Origin: JBCCSZ01 sp039821145
Lineage (GTDB): Bacteria; Bacteroidota; Bacteroidia; Chitinophagales; Saprospiraceae
DNA length: 64,000 nt
Reading direction: 5' to 3'
Assembly (NCBI GenBank): GCA_039821145.1
Contig: JBCBOS010000017.1
Location: forward strand, 109,550-173,549
The notes beneath the pieces were generated by a model that was given only the letters and a program-made list of their open reading frames with translations, was not told the origin of the DNA and made no database searches. How positions within the stretch are numbered: position 1 is the first letter of the stretch; every line of letters starts with the position of its first letter. Shown here piece after piece: positions 57,111-64,000 of this stretch. Made by a program: the position numbers and the translations under genes.

Positions 57111-58160
57111 ATGGATCACGAAAAATTCTTACTGCTGCTGTCATTCTGTAGCTTGCCACTCTTGCTGAACAGTCAGAGTTTTTCCTTTCCCATGCATCCC
57201 GATTTGTTGTCTGGCATTCACTCCATTGCGGGTTTACCCATCGATCACATTTTGGATGAGAAAAAAGCCCATGTCGTCTGGGGGCTTGATTGGCAGCAGA
57301 GTTCGTTTGCCTCCTCCTCAAGCATCATCCCCGAACAAGCCCCCAGTTCCCTACTCATCCAATACGACAATCATCAACTGCTCCGAAAATCCAAAAACTA
57401 CAGATGGAGCTTGGGAGGGCGCGTCTTTTCTCAAGACCTTCATCCACTGCGCCAAGTTGGAACATATCTCAACAGTGCCCTTCATCTCAAAATCGGAGAG
57501 GCGACCAGCATCGGAGCTGGCCTAAACTCTGGTGTATATCAGTTTCGAGTCAAAGACGAAAATGCACTGCGTCCCTACCATTTGAATGATCCCTGGATCG
57601 AAGGTGCACGACTGGGCCAATGGTATTGGGAATTGGGTGTCGGTCTTTCCATTCATCATACTTTTGATAAGCGCGTCAAAGTCTTTCGCCGCTGGTCACC
57701 CAAGAGTCATCACGGCGACCGAATCGTATTCAACTTGTCCTTATTGCGATTGACACAAACCACACTTCAACAAAAAGATAGGCCGTTTCGTGGTTTTGAA
57801 CCAGTGCCTTTGCACTGGCTTGCAGAACTCTCGTATGCATCATCAAAATTCACCAATGGCAGTTATCTCGTTCTGTCTGGCAAGTTTGTCAGGGATCAGT
57901 TTTGGCGCCCCAACTACCATGTCAACATCCGCTATCTCAGTACCAACCGCAATCAACTTGGCTTTTGGTTTGGCGGGGGAAATACCTTTGTTCAAGGATT
58001 GCACTTCCCAAATATTGACATCGGCATTGCACTGCAAGCCGTTCGAATTGGCCTGTCTACGACCCTGCATCTCTATCCATCCGTTCGCAGAAGCTTACCT
58101 ACTTTTGGCGTAAAAATGATCTGGCAGAAAGAGAGAAAGTACTCACTCAATCGCTCTTAG
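57111..58160 (+). CDS. PorP/SprF-like type IX secretion system outer membrane protein
   Basis: About 349 residues: signal peptide (1-22, ending LLLNSQS), then a PorP/SprF-like beta-barrel pattern with LNSALHLKIGEATSIGAGLNSGVYQF and terminal strands such as GLSTTLHLYPSVRRSLPTFGVKMIW. The usual NPAFAG-like segment near the N-terminus is degenerate, so the call rests on overall pattern and context. SprF-family proteins assist secretion of type B domain substrates, and this one is divergent from such a substrate. Its 3' end overlaps the convergent LRR gene by 18 bp. Confidence 0.65.
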   Translation: MDHEKFLLLLSFCSLPLLLNSQSFSFPMHPDLLSGIHSIAGLPIDHILDEKKAHVVWGLDWQQSSFASSSSIIPEQAPSSLLIQYDNHQLLRKSKNYRWSLGGRVFSQDLHPLRQVGTYLNSALHLKIGEATSIGAGLNSGVYQFRVKDENALRPYHLNDPWIEGARLGQWYWELGVGLSIHHTFDKRVKVFRRWSPKSHHGDRIVFNLSLLRLTQTTLQQKDRPFRGFEPVPLHWLAELSYASSKFTNGSYLVLSGKFVRDQFWRPNYHVNIRYLSTNRNQLGFWFGGGNTFVQGLHFPNIDIGIALQAVRIGLSTTLHLYPSVRRSLPTFGVKMIWQKERKYSLNRS

Positions 58161-60377
58161 TACCTCTATGCTCCCCCGTTCTCCCTTGGGCCTTCTCTCA
58201 TGAATGAACAAGTAAAAGTAAACCCCAGCAGGTACCTGCTGCATGCGCATGTCCAATCCATTCCAGTCATTTTGATAATTGTCGTCTTTGTAAATGAGTC
58301 TACCTCGTCGAGTAAAAATCAACAATTCATTTTCCCCCAAAGCAGTCAAATCCTCTTCCAGTTCGGGAATGATGAACCGATCATTCAGTCCATCCTCATT
58401 CGGACTGATGACATTGGGACGGATGACAGTGGTATCTATCGATGGTTGTACCGCTACGCCTACCATCACTTCTCTTGTATGCATTGGGCAGAGGTCACTG
58501 CTGATCCTGTATTGGAAGCTGTCCACGCCGATAAAGCCTATGTCCGACGTATAAGTAAAGATGCTGTCTTGCAAAAGACGCAACTCACCATTTACAGTTG
58601 ACTCCAAGATGCTCAACTGCCAGGAAGTGGTCAATCGAAGAGGTCCGTTGATGTCGAGGGTATCTGTGTAGGGCATTCCAGAAGAAGCAACAAAGGATTC
58701 TGGGAGTGTGCGGAAAGGCGGTTCGTAGTACAGCAATAAAGTATCTTCATCTACCAGACAATTCTCAAAATAAACTTGCCAAGTCAGTGTATTTTCTCCA
58801 GGTCCTAGACCAGAGACAATGTTTGTTGCAGAAGTGACGTCAAGTAAATTGGCTGCACCAGTCTGTACTGTCCAATTTCCCAGCAAGGGATCAGCAACCG
58901 CATTGGCAAAGAGCTCTGTTTCATCTATACATACGTATTGATCCTCTCCCGCATTGGCAAAATCAAAGGTGTTCGCATCTGCCATTCGAAGTCGAAGATC
59001 GACAATGGAATCACAACCAAATACACTGCCATTGGGAAAGCGCAAAATGGTGTCGATCGAACGCTGGAACCTCTGCTCTATCCCAGCAATTTGAATATCC
59101 AAAAATTCTCCCCTGCAAATGGTATCTTCCTGAACGGCAACGGGCTGCACATAACGGAGTCGAATCTGATAGACAGAGTCACAAGCTTGTGCAGCTACCC
59201 CTCGCTCGATGATGCGGGCCATGGTATCTCTTGTAAATACTTGCCCTTTGACCAGAAGAGAATCTCCTGGACAAAGAAGCAAATCAATGTCCTCTACTGC
59301 TGTACTGCAAGGCTCTATGCGAATGAACGGACAGGTTTCCAAAAACAAAAATGTCTCATTCTCATCCGTTGGCATGGAATCAACCTGCTCATTGGTGATG
59401 CGACAAAAATACTGCCCTTGATTCTCCCATCCAATGCTGTCAATGGACCACTGTACCGATGAAGAGGGAGGATAGAGAATGGTATCGCCATTGATTCTGG
59501 ATATTTGGCGCCAGTGATGGATGTTGGAGGTAAGGGAAGCATCTGTCAAAATGTCTATTACAAGTGGTGTCCCCACTCCCACCCGAATGACCGTATCTTT
59601 GTAGACACACTTTTGAGCGTCTATGCCAAACCACAAGCCTTCCCCTTGACGTTCCCGCATCTGATAGGTGGTGTAAATTGCCAGGATGTCATCGAAAGTG
59701 AGATTGTTTTCACCAACATCTACAAATTCCATCGAGGGAATTGCAAAAAAATCGGGAATCGGCTCGCTGATGAAATTGTTATTGGCATTCAGCTGCTGTA
59801 ATTTAGTCCAAGAAGATGGGAAGATGTCGAGAATTTTTTCTGTCAATTGATTGTCTTCGATGTAAAGAGCTTCCAAATTGACAAGACTACTCCAGTCTGC
59901 TGGAATTCCACCTGTAAAAGAGTTGTCGTCCAAATATACCTCTCTCAAACAAGTGGATCTGCTGAGGTCTGGTAGCGGCCCTTTTAAGTCATTTCTTGTC
60001 AAAAAAAGTCTTTCCAAACAATCTAGCCTCAAGGCAGGCAGTTCTCCAGAAAGTCCGTTCCCACCTAGCAAGCTGGTTCGAAAATTGGGATCATCGATGC
60101 CGTCCAAATCCAAATCCACCACACAGCCCCTAGAATTGGTGTGAACGCCAAACCATTCTTCCAAAGGACGATCGCTCATCCAATTGTCAGAATGTACCCA
60201 ATTGGGGCCACCGGTCTGTTCGTACAAAGCACAGAGCACCAAGCTGTCCGACAAACGGTTGCAATCTGTACAATCTGCTCTTGATGCATTTTGTGCAAAG
60301 GCACTATGTGGCAGTACCATCAGCCAATGGACAAAGAAAAACAGTGTAGCCAGATATTGAAAAAGAGTCTTTCTCAT
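58143..60377 (-). CDS. Secreted leucine-rich-repeat protein with T9SS type B sorting domain
   Basis: About 744 residues. Signal peptide 1-28 (ending AFAQNAS). Residues about 35-230 are plant-type LRRs introduced by LYEQTGGPNWVHSDNW, a common Bacteroidota LRR start, with repeats such as LTRNDLKGPLPDLS, LDDNSFTGGIPADW and IEDNQLTEKI. The middle (230-640) has Ig-like/surface beta domains with Cys pairs. The C-terminus carries the type B domain (RPNVISPNEDGLNDRFIIP ... NDWNGLD ... PAGVYFYLF). It is probably an exported cell-surface binding protein. It lies 12 nt after the lectin-domain gene, in the same transcription unit. Confidence 0.88.
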   Translation of the reverse strand: MRKTLFQYLATLFFFVHWLMVLPHSAFAQNASRADCTDCNRLSDSLVLCALYEQTGGPNWVHSDNWMSDRPLEEWFGVHTNSRGCVVDLDLDGIDDPNFRTSLLGGNGLSGELPALRLDCLERLFLTRNDLKGPLPDLSRSTCLREVYLDDNSFTGGIPADWSSLVNLEALYIEDNQLTEKILDIFPSSWTKLQQLNANNNFISEPIPDFFAIPSMEFVDVGENNLTFDDILAIYTTYQMRERQGEGLWFGIDAQKCVYKDTVIRVGVGTPLVIDILTDASLTSNIHHWRQISRINGDTILYPPSSSVQWSIDSIGWENQGQYFCRITNEQVDSMPTDENETFLFLETCPFIRIEPCSTAVEDIDLLLCPGDSLLVKGQVFTRDTMARIIERGVAAQACDSVYQIRLRYVQPVAVQEDTICRGEFLDIQIAGIEQRFQRSIDTILRFPNGSVFGCDSIVDLRLRMADANTFDFANAGEDQYVCIDETELFANAVADPLLGNWTVQTGAANLLDVTSATNIVSGLGPGENTLTWQVYFENCLVDEDTLLLYYEPPFRTLPESFVASSGMPYTDTLDINGPLRLTTSWQLSILESTVNGELRLLQDSIFTYTSDIGFIGVDSFQYRISSDLCPMHTREVMVGVAVQPSIDTTVIRPNVISPNEDGLNDRFIIPELEEDLTALGENELLIFTRRGRLIYKDDNYQNDWNGLDMRMQQVPAGVYFYLFIHERRPKGERGSIEVLRAIE

Positions 60378-60389
60378 TGTCTTGGAATT

Positions 60390-63251
60390 TTAACGGATGA
60401 GTGTAATGGAGCCTTTTCTTTGCTCCAAAAAGCCATCTACGTATTCGATGACTGATTGATAGACATACACTCCTACAGCAGCAGGTTTTCCATTGAATTT
60501 TCCGTTCCAACCAACAGAAAGATCATCAGGCTGAAAATGGGTCGCCTCATAAACCATTTCTCCCCGGCGGCTGAAAATTTCTAGAAATTGGATTTCTTTG
60601 ATTCTTTTCCTTCCCACTCCTGCATAAACTCTGTAGTCATCATTGACACCATCGTCATTGGGAGAAAATGCATTGGGGAAATAGACAGAGCGACTGGTAT
60701 CAACAGACACAGTCATTGCATCTGTTACCGTACAGTTTTTTTCATTGGTCACTGTGAGAGAGTAGGTAGTTGGTCGCAAGGGTTGTACCACAGTATGAGG
60801 ACAATCACGGCAGCTCATGTATCCATCCGATGTCCAACTGTATGCCAAGGAATGTCCTGTATTCACATCGCTTTGGATGACCAACTGACAGCCCAGTTGA
60901 ATGGTGGTATCAGCAGGGAGACGGAGCTTCAAATCAGGTGGCTCCCAGATGAAAAAACTGGTATCGTATTGGCACCCACGGAGGCTGTCCAGCAAATAGA
61001 GAGTATACTCCCCTGGAGATAAATCGGTATAATCCAACTGGCGGCTCCACTGGTCCCTCGATAGACCAAAATAGGTATGACTGTCAAATAAAGTCAGTTG
61101 CAATTGACCATCGCCCTGGCCATGACAACTCACTTCGATGGGTTCAATGGCATGGTCGGGCTTGGGTGCCTCTTCAACAACTACCGTATCCCGCCATCGA
61201 CAATGAAAAGTATCTACAGCCTCTGCGATGTAGGTACCCGAAGGCAGTCCATCGAATGCAAAAAAGTTGTTGGAAAAATCGGTCAAGGCATAGCGATAAG
61301 ACGAATCGCCTTGCAACTGCACTTCTCCCGTAAACTGACCATGGCAAGTTTCGGAGGTAGCACTTGTAAAGCGCACAGTATCGTATTGGACTTCTAAGAC
61401 CGCAGAGTCGAGGCAGGAGCTGCGATCTACTGTCACTTGGTATATTCCGGGCGATACAATGGTGCGATTTGCTTCTGTACTTCCATCCCCCCATAAATAA
61501 GTAGCATTGGCTTGCAATAAAGTGATGGGCAAAGAATCCCCTTCGCAAAGAACCGTATCCTTGGGTATGGTCATATCTGGCAAGGGAAGCACATGCATGA
61601 ATTTTGAGACAGATTCAATACAGGAAAGATTGGTTTCTACCTCCATTCTGACTTCGTAAATCCCTGGCTCTTTGTAAATGTGTACGGGATTGATGCTTGC
61701 AATTCCTGGACTGTCCAATTCAAGCAATGTTTGATCGCCGAAATCCCATCGGACACTTTTGATCAAGGTGGAATCAAAATTGAAAGAACAAGAGGGGTTG
61801 AACAGCTGAAAGTGGGCTTCTTCATACAAGCAAACCTCTGGAGTCAGCAGCTCAAAATCGACGATTGGCCGCAGTTCGAAATTGGAAAATTGAACCATCC
61901 TTTGAGACTCTGTATAAAATCCAAACCGCCCAGGCTGAAAGCAATGCCCTGTTTCCTCGATGACCAATGCTCCATCTCTGTAAATCCGGATGTGTTCCTT
62001 GGTATAAACGAGTTTGAAGTGATACGTTCTTCCTTCCTCCCATCTGTCCAAAGTATCGATTGGCAAATTGCGAATGTCATATCCTGGCCGACTCTCCATT
62101 CGACCAAAGCCCGGATTCCGACTTGCTTTGACCCGAACAAGGCTGAGGCCGTGATTGTCATTGTTGATCCCTCCCTTCACCCAATTGAGCAGCCAAAAAT
62201 CGAATTCTTGCCGAAGTCTCCCAAAAGGTTCTTTCAACCCAAATACAAAACCGATGTTGTCATCATCTCCTGCTCCCGACAGCACCACGACATCGAATTC
62301 TGCTTCCACCTCTCCAAGAACATAGGGTGTTACAATAAAGGAAGGGCCACTATTGACTTGTTGCGTCAGGTAATCTCCTCCCCTAGTGACTTCCCAATGA
62401 CCATGCTCTGGAAAACCAGATTGGTACAATTCATCAAAAGGAGGAGAATCGCAGTCGTCATACGAAGGACAGGGAATGAAAGGGTTGTTCAATGGACAGA
62501 TGCGCACTAGGCTGTGGTGGTTGCTACCCGTACTTGCAGTCATTCCTCCTTGTACCATTGCAGTACCCCCAAATACAGTATTGATGAGATCGATCTGATA
62601 ACTGATGCGCAAATGTTCATCAAAAAAGACCTGCAGCAATTGAAGCTGTGCATCCCATGTCATTCGAAAGGTGTGAGGCTCACCATCTTCGATGTCAAAT
62701 TTCTCATAGTGCTCGGGAAGGTTGATTTCTTGACGACCTATGCCGTCATTTGCAACTACTGTTACCGGACCAAAGCGCAACTCGTCATTGACATACAGTG
62801 CCATGTGGTCATGGTGTGTTGTGTCATCGATGCTGTTTTGATGCAAGTCGACTTCTACGACCAATGCGGGAGAAATGCGACGGTAGCCAATGCCTGCCCC
62901 TCCTTCTCCAATGGCATCATTCTCTCTAGGATCATTGTGCAATACCATGGCAAAACCCTCTGCTCCATTTTCATCTTTGTCGCCCACATTGACACAAAAG
63001 GTAAAGTCGTGGCATTCTCTTAAATCAATCATGCTGTTGTCGATCCAAACAGCCCCCAGTTGGTTGGGACGATCACCCACCAGTAGAGCACAAGTCCCAA
63101 TCTGAGACTGAGGACAATCGCCACCAGTCGTGGAAGAGGTAGCATTTTCCAAGAAGGAAAAGTGAATCGTATCGGTAGGGACTTGGGCATCCATCAAAAA
63201 TGGAATCCACATAAGAATCATCTGCCAAAGAATTGGATAAGTATTTTTCAT
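60390..63251 (-). CDS. Secreted lectin-domain protein with PKD-like and SprB-like repeats and T9SS type B sorting domain
   Basis: About 953 residues. Signal peptide 1-22. Residues about 28-255 resemble a legume (L-type) lectin domain (DFTFCVNVGDKDENGAEGFAMVLHND, GAGIGYRRISPALVVEVDLH). A second concanavalin-like domain spans about 275-470. A PKD-like domain (VRWDFGDQTLLELDS, HIYKEPGIYEVRMEV) covers 475-570, then Ig/SprB-like repeats (CHGQFTGEVQLQG, CHGQGDGQLQLT). The type B domain lies at 860-953 (VYFPNAFSPNDDGVNDDYRVY ... GWNGKFNGKPAAVGVYVYQ). It is probably a carbohydrate-binding surface adhesin. The stop of the caspase-like gene is 14 nt upstream. Confidence 0.88.
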   Translation of the reverse strand: MKNTYPILWQMILMWIPFLMDAQVPTDTIHFSFLENATSSTTGGDCPQSQIGTCALLVGDRPNQLGAVWIDNSMIDLRECHDFTFCVNVGDKDENGAEGFAMVLHNDPRENDAIGEGGAGIGYRRISPALVVEVDLHQNSIDDTTHHDHMALYVNDELRFGPVTVVANDGIGRQEINLPEHYEKFDIEDGEPHTFRMTWDAQLQLLQVFFDEHLRISYQIDLINTVFGGTAMVQGGMTASTGSNHHSLVRICPLNNPFIPCPSYDDCDSPPFDELYQSGFPEHGHWEVTRGGDYLTQQVNSGPSFIVTPYVLGEVEAEFDVVVLSGAGDDDNIGFVFGLKEPFGRLRQEFDFWLLNWVKGGINNDNHGLSLVRVKASRNPGFGRMESRPGYDIRNLPIDTLDRWEEGRTYHFKLVYTKEHIRIYRDGALVIEETGHCFQPGRFGFYTESQRMVQFSNFELRPIVDFELLTPEVCLYEEAHFQLFNPSCSFNFDSTLIKSVRWDFGDQTLLELDSPGIASINPVHIYKEPGIYEVRMEVETNLSCIESVSKFMHVLPLPDMTIPKDTVLCEGDSLPITLLQANATYLWGDGSTEANRTIVSPGIYQVTVDRSSCLDSAVLEVQYDTVRFTSATSETCHGQFTGEVQLQGDSSYRYALTDFSNNFFAFDGLPSGTYIAEAVDTFHCRWRDTVVVEEAPKPDHAIEPIEVSCHGQGDGQLQLTLFDSHTYFGLSRDQWSRQLDYTDLSPGEYTLYLLDSLRGCQYDTSFFIWEPPDLKLRLPADTTIQLGCQLVIQSDVNTGHSLAYSWTSDGYMSCRDCPHTVVQPLRPTTYSLTVTNEKNCTVTDAMTVSVDTSRSVYFPNAFSPNDDGVNDDYRVYAGVGRKRIKEIQFLEIFSRRGEMVYEATHFQPDDLSVGWNGKFNGKPAAVGVYVYQSVIEYVDGFLEQRKGSITLIR

Positions 63252-63265
63252 CTTTTATTGTTCTT

Positions 63266-64000
63266 TCAGGGATTTCCACAAAAGCATTCAGGGCCGATTT
63301 GGCGAAGGCTGTCTATGGGTAAGTAGGCCAATGGGATTTTCAGTTTGTCGACATATTCCTTGGGGGTGACGTACAAGAGTTCATTTCTCCAATTGTAGAC
63401 ACCATATCGCTTTTCAATGAATGCATACAATTCTGCCACATCCAATTCTGGATTTTTCTTGCTGGCAGATGCTCTTTTCTTACTCTTACACTTTTCGATT
63501 TTGTACTGCTTTCCAGAAAAGGCATCCAACAAGATTTGGGTCAGTACCCCATTCCCGCAGTTGGAAGACTCGAAAGAAGATACCCCTGGCGCAGAGGAGG
63601 GAAAAACCAGCAAGCGCTCTGGATAGCGGCTCACGATGCTGTTGGTATCCAGTGTTTCTTGCAAAACTTGGTCTGGATGGCGGTCTTTGATCCGATGGCT
63701 TAGATTGCCACTGAAACATCCATCTACAAAAATGTATGATCTTTCCATCACCGAGACGAGTGGGTGCAAAAAGGAATGGAACAAATCGACGCCATTGTCT
63801 TTGGGGTTGTCCTTCATGAGGTTGTTGACGGCCACCCGGTCTTTGATGTCCGACCCAATGATGTAGTAACGAGCCGAAGAAGAATGGAGGGAATCGATGT
63901 ATCCGTGATTGGAGATGAAAAATAAAAAATGATCCTGCTTGTTGATCTTCTGTCCATTGGGTCGATATCTTCTCCTAATGATGCTGTTGAAAAGCATCTG
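63266..64000 (-). CDS. Caspase-like (peptidase C14 family) protein, C-terminal part
   Basis: The frame is open to the right edge, so the true start lies outside; the ATG at 63997 is only the first Met inside the window. The visible ~244 residues contain a caspase-type catalytic pair: His in FFISNHGYID (usual form YYSGHG) and Cys in YIFVDGCFSGN (usual form DACFSG). LVFPSSAPGVSSFESSNCGNGVLTQILLDAF, about 40 residues later, is typical of the family's core. A basic patch (KKRASASKK) precedes a C-terminal segment I do not recognise. It is transcribed with the lectin and LRR genes. Confidence 0.75.
   Translation of the reverse strand, partial: QMLFNSIIRRRYRPNGQKINKQDHFLFFISNHGYIDSLHSSSARYYIIGSDIKDRVAVNNLMKDNPKDNGVDLFHSFLHPLVSVMERSYIFVDGCFSGNLSHRIKDRHPDQVLQETLDTNSIVSRYPERLLVFPSSAPGVSSFESSNCGNGVLTQILLDAFSGKQYKIEKCKSKKRASASKKNPELDVAELYAFIEKRYGVYNWRNELLYVTPKEYVDKLKIPLAYLPIDSLRQIGPECFCGNP

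Noticed and set aside
1..64000. CRISPR arrays, tRNA/rRNA genes, insertion sequences
   Set aside because: I saw no regularly spaced direct repeats, no tRNA- or rRNA-like sequence and no transposase frame in the window.

Overview
The window looks like a chromosome segment of a Bacteroidota bacterium, most likely from the Saprospirales/Saprospiraceae side. The reasons are three secreted proteins ending in the gliding-motility/type IX secretion 'type B' C-terminal domain, a PorP/SprF-like protein, an OMP_b-brl_3-type TonB-receptor-like barrel, SprB-like repeats, and promoters of the Bacteroidota form (TTTG, about 19 nt, TAnnTTTG).

Region 1 (1-43683, all on the minus strand, read right to left) is a very large hybrid NRPS/PKS operon that runs off the left edge. 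Gene order by transcription is: fatty-acyl-AMP ligase with ACP (41737-43683); NRPS C-A(Ala)-T-C-A(Thr)-T (35174-41740); NRPS C-A-T-C (30539-35164); NRPS C-A(Thr)-T (27405-30533); carbamoyltransferase (25713-27392); PKS/NRPS KS-pseudoAT-KR-T-C (20415-25709); NRPS halfC-halfC-A-T (17185-20391); PKS KS-AT-KR-ACP (12693-17192); NRPS C-A(Gly)-T (9232-12693); PKS KS-AT-KR-ACP (4722-9239); NRPS C-A(Gly, with an embedded luciferase-like monooxygenase)-T (264-4694); and the first 89 codons of another NRPS (1-267). Genes overlap by a few bases or are 3-27 nt apart. Substrate codes in brackets were read by eye from the ten Stachelhaus positions. No thioesterase or other release domain is inside the window.

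Region 2 (43684-52396) holds a hairpin-rich 1.16-kb non-coding stretch, a TonB-dependent-receptor-like outer membrane protein (44841-47243, minus), and a plus-strand set: a PvdE/SyrD-type cyclic-peptide ABC exporter (47925-49598), a penicillin-acylase/PvdQ-type Ntn hydrolase (49661-52018) and a small membrane protein (52025-52396). A lipo-initiating ligase, a PvdE-like exporter and a periplasmic-type acylase together resemble the pyoverdine scheme: build an N-acylated precursor, export it to the periplasm, and remove the fatty acyl chain there. This is the most interesting hypothesis in the window: a Bacteroidota prodrug-type, carbamoylated peptide-polyketide.

Region 3 (52408-64000) is a surface-protein region: a large FG-GAP/SprB-repeat type B T9SS substrate divergent from a PorP/SprF-like gene, then a minus-strand set of a caspase-like protease (cut by the right edge), a lectin-domain protein and a leucine-rich-repeat protein, the last two carrying type B sorting domains. 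It is probably unrelated to the biosynthetic cluster.
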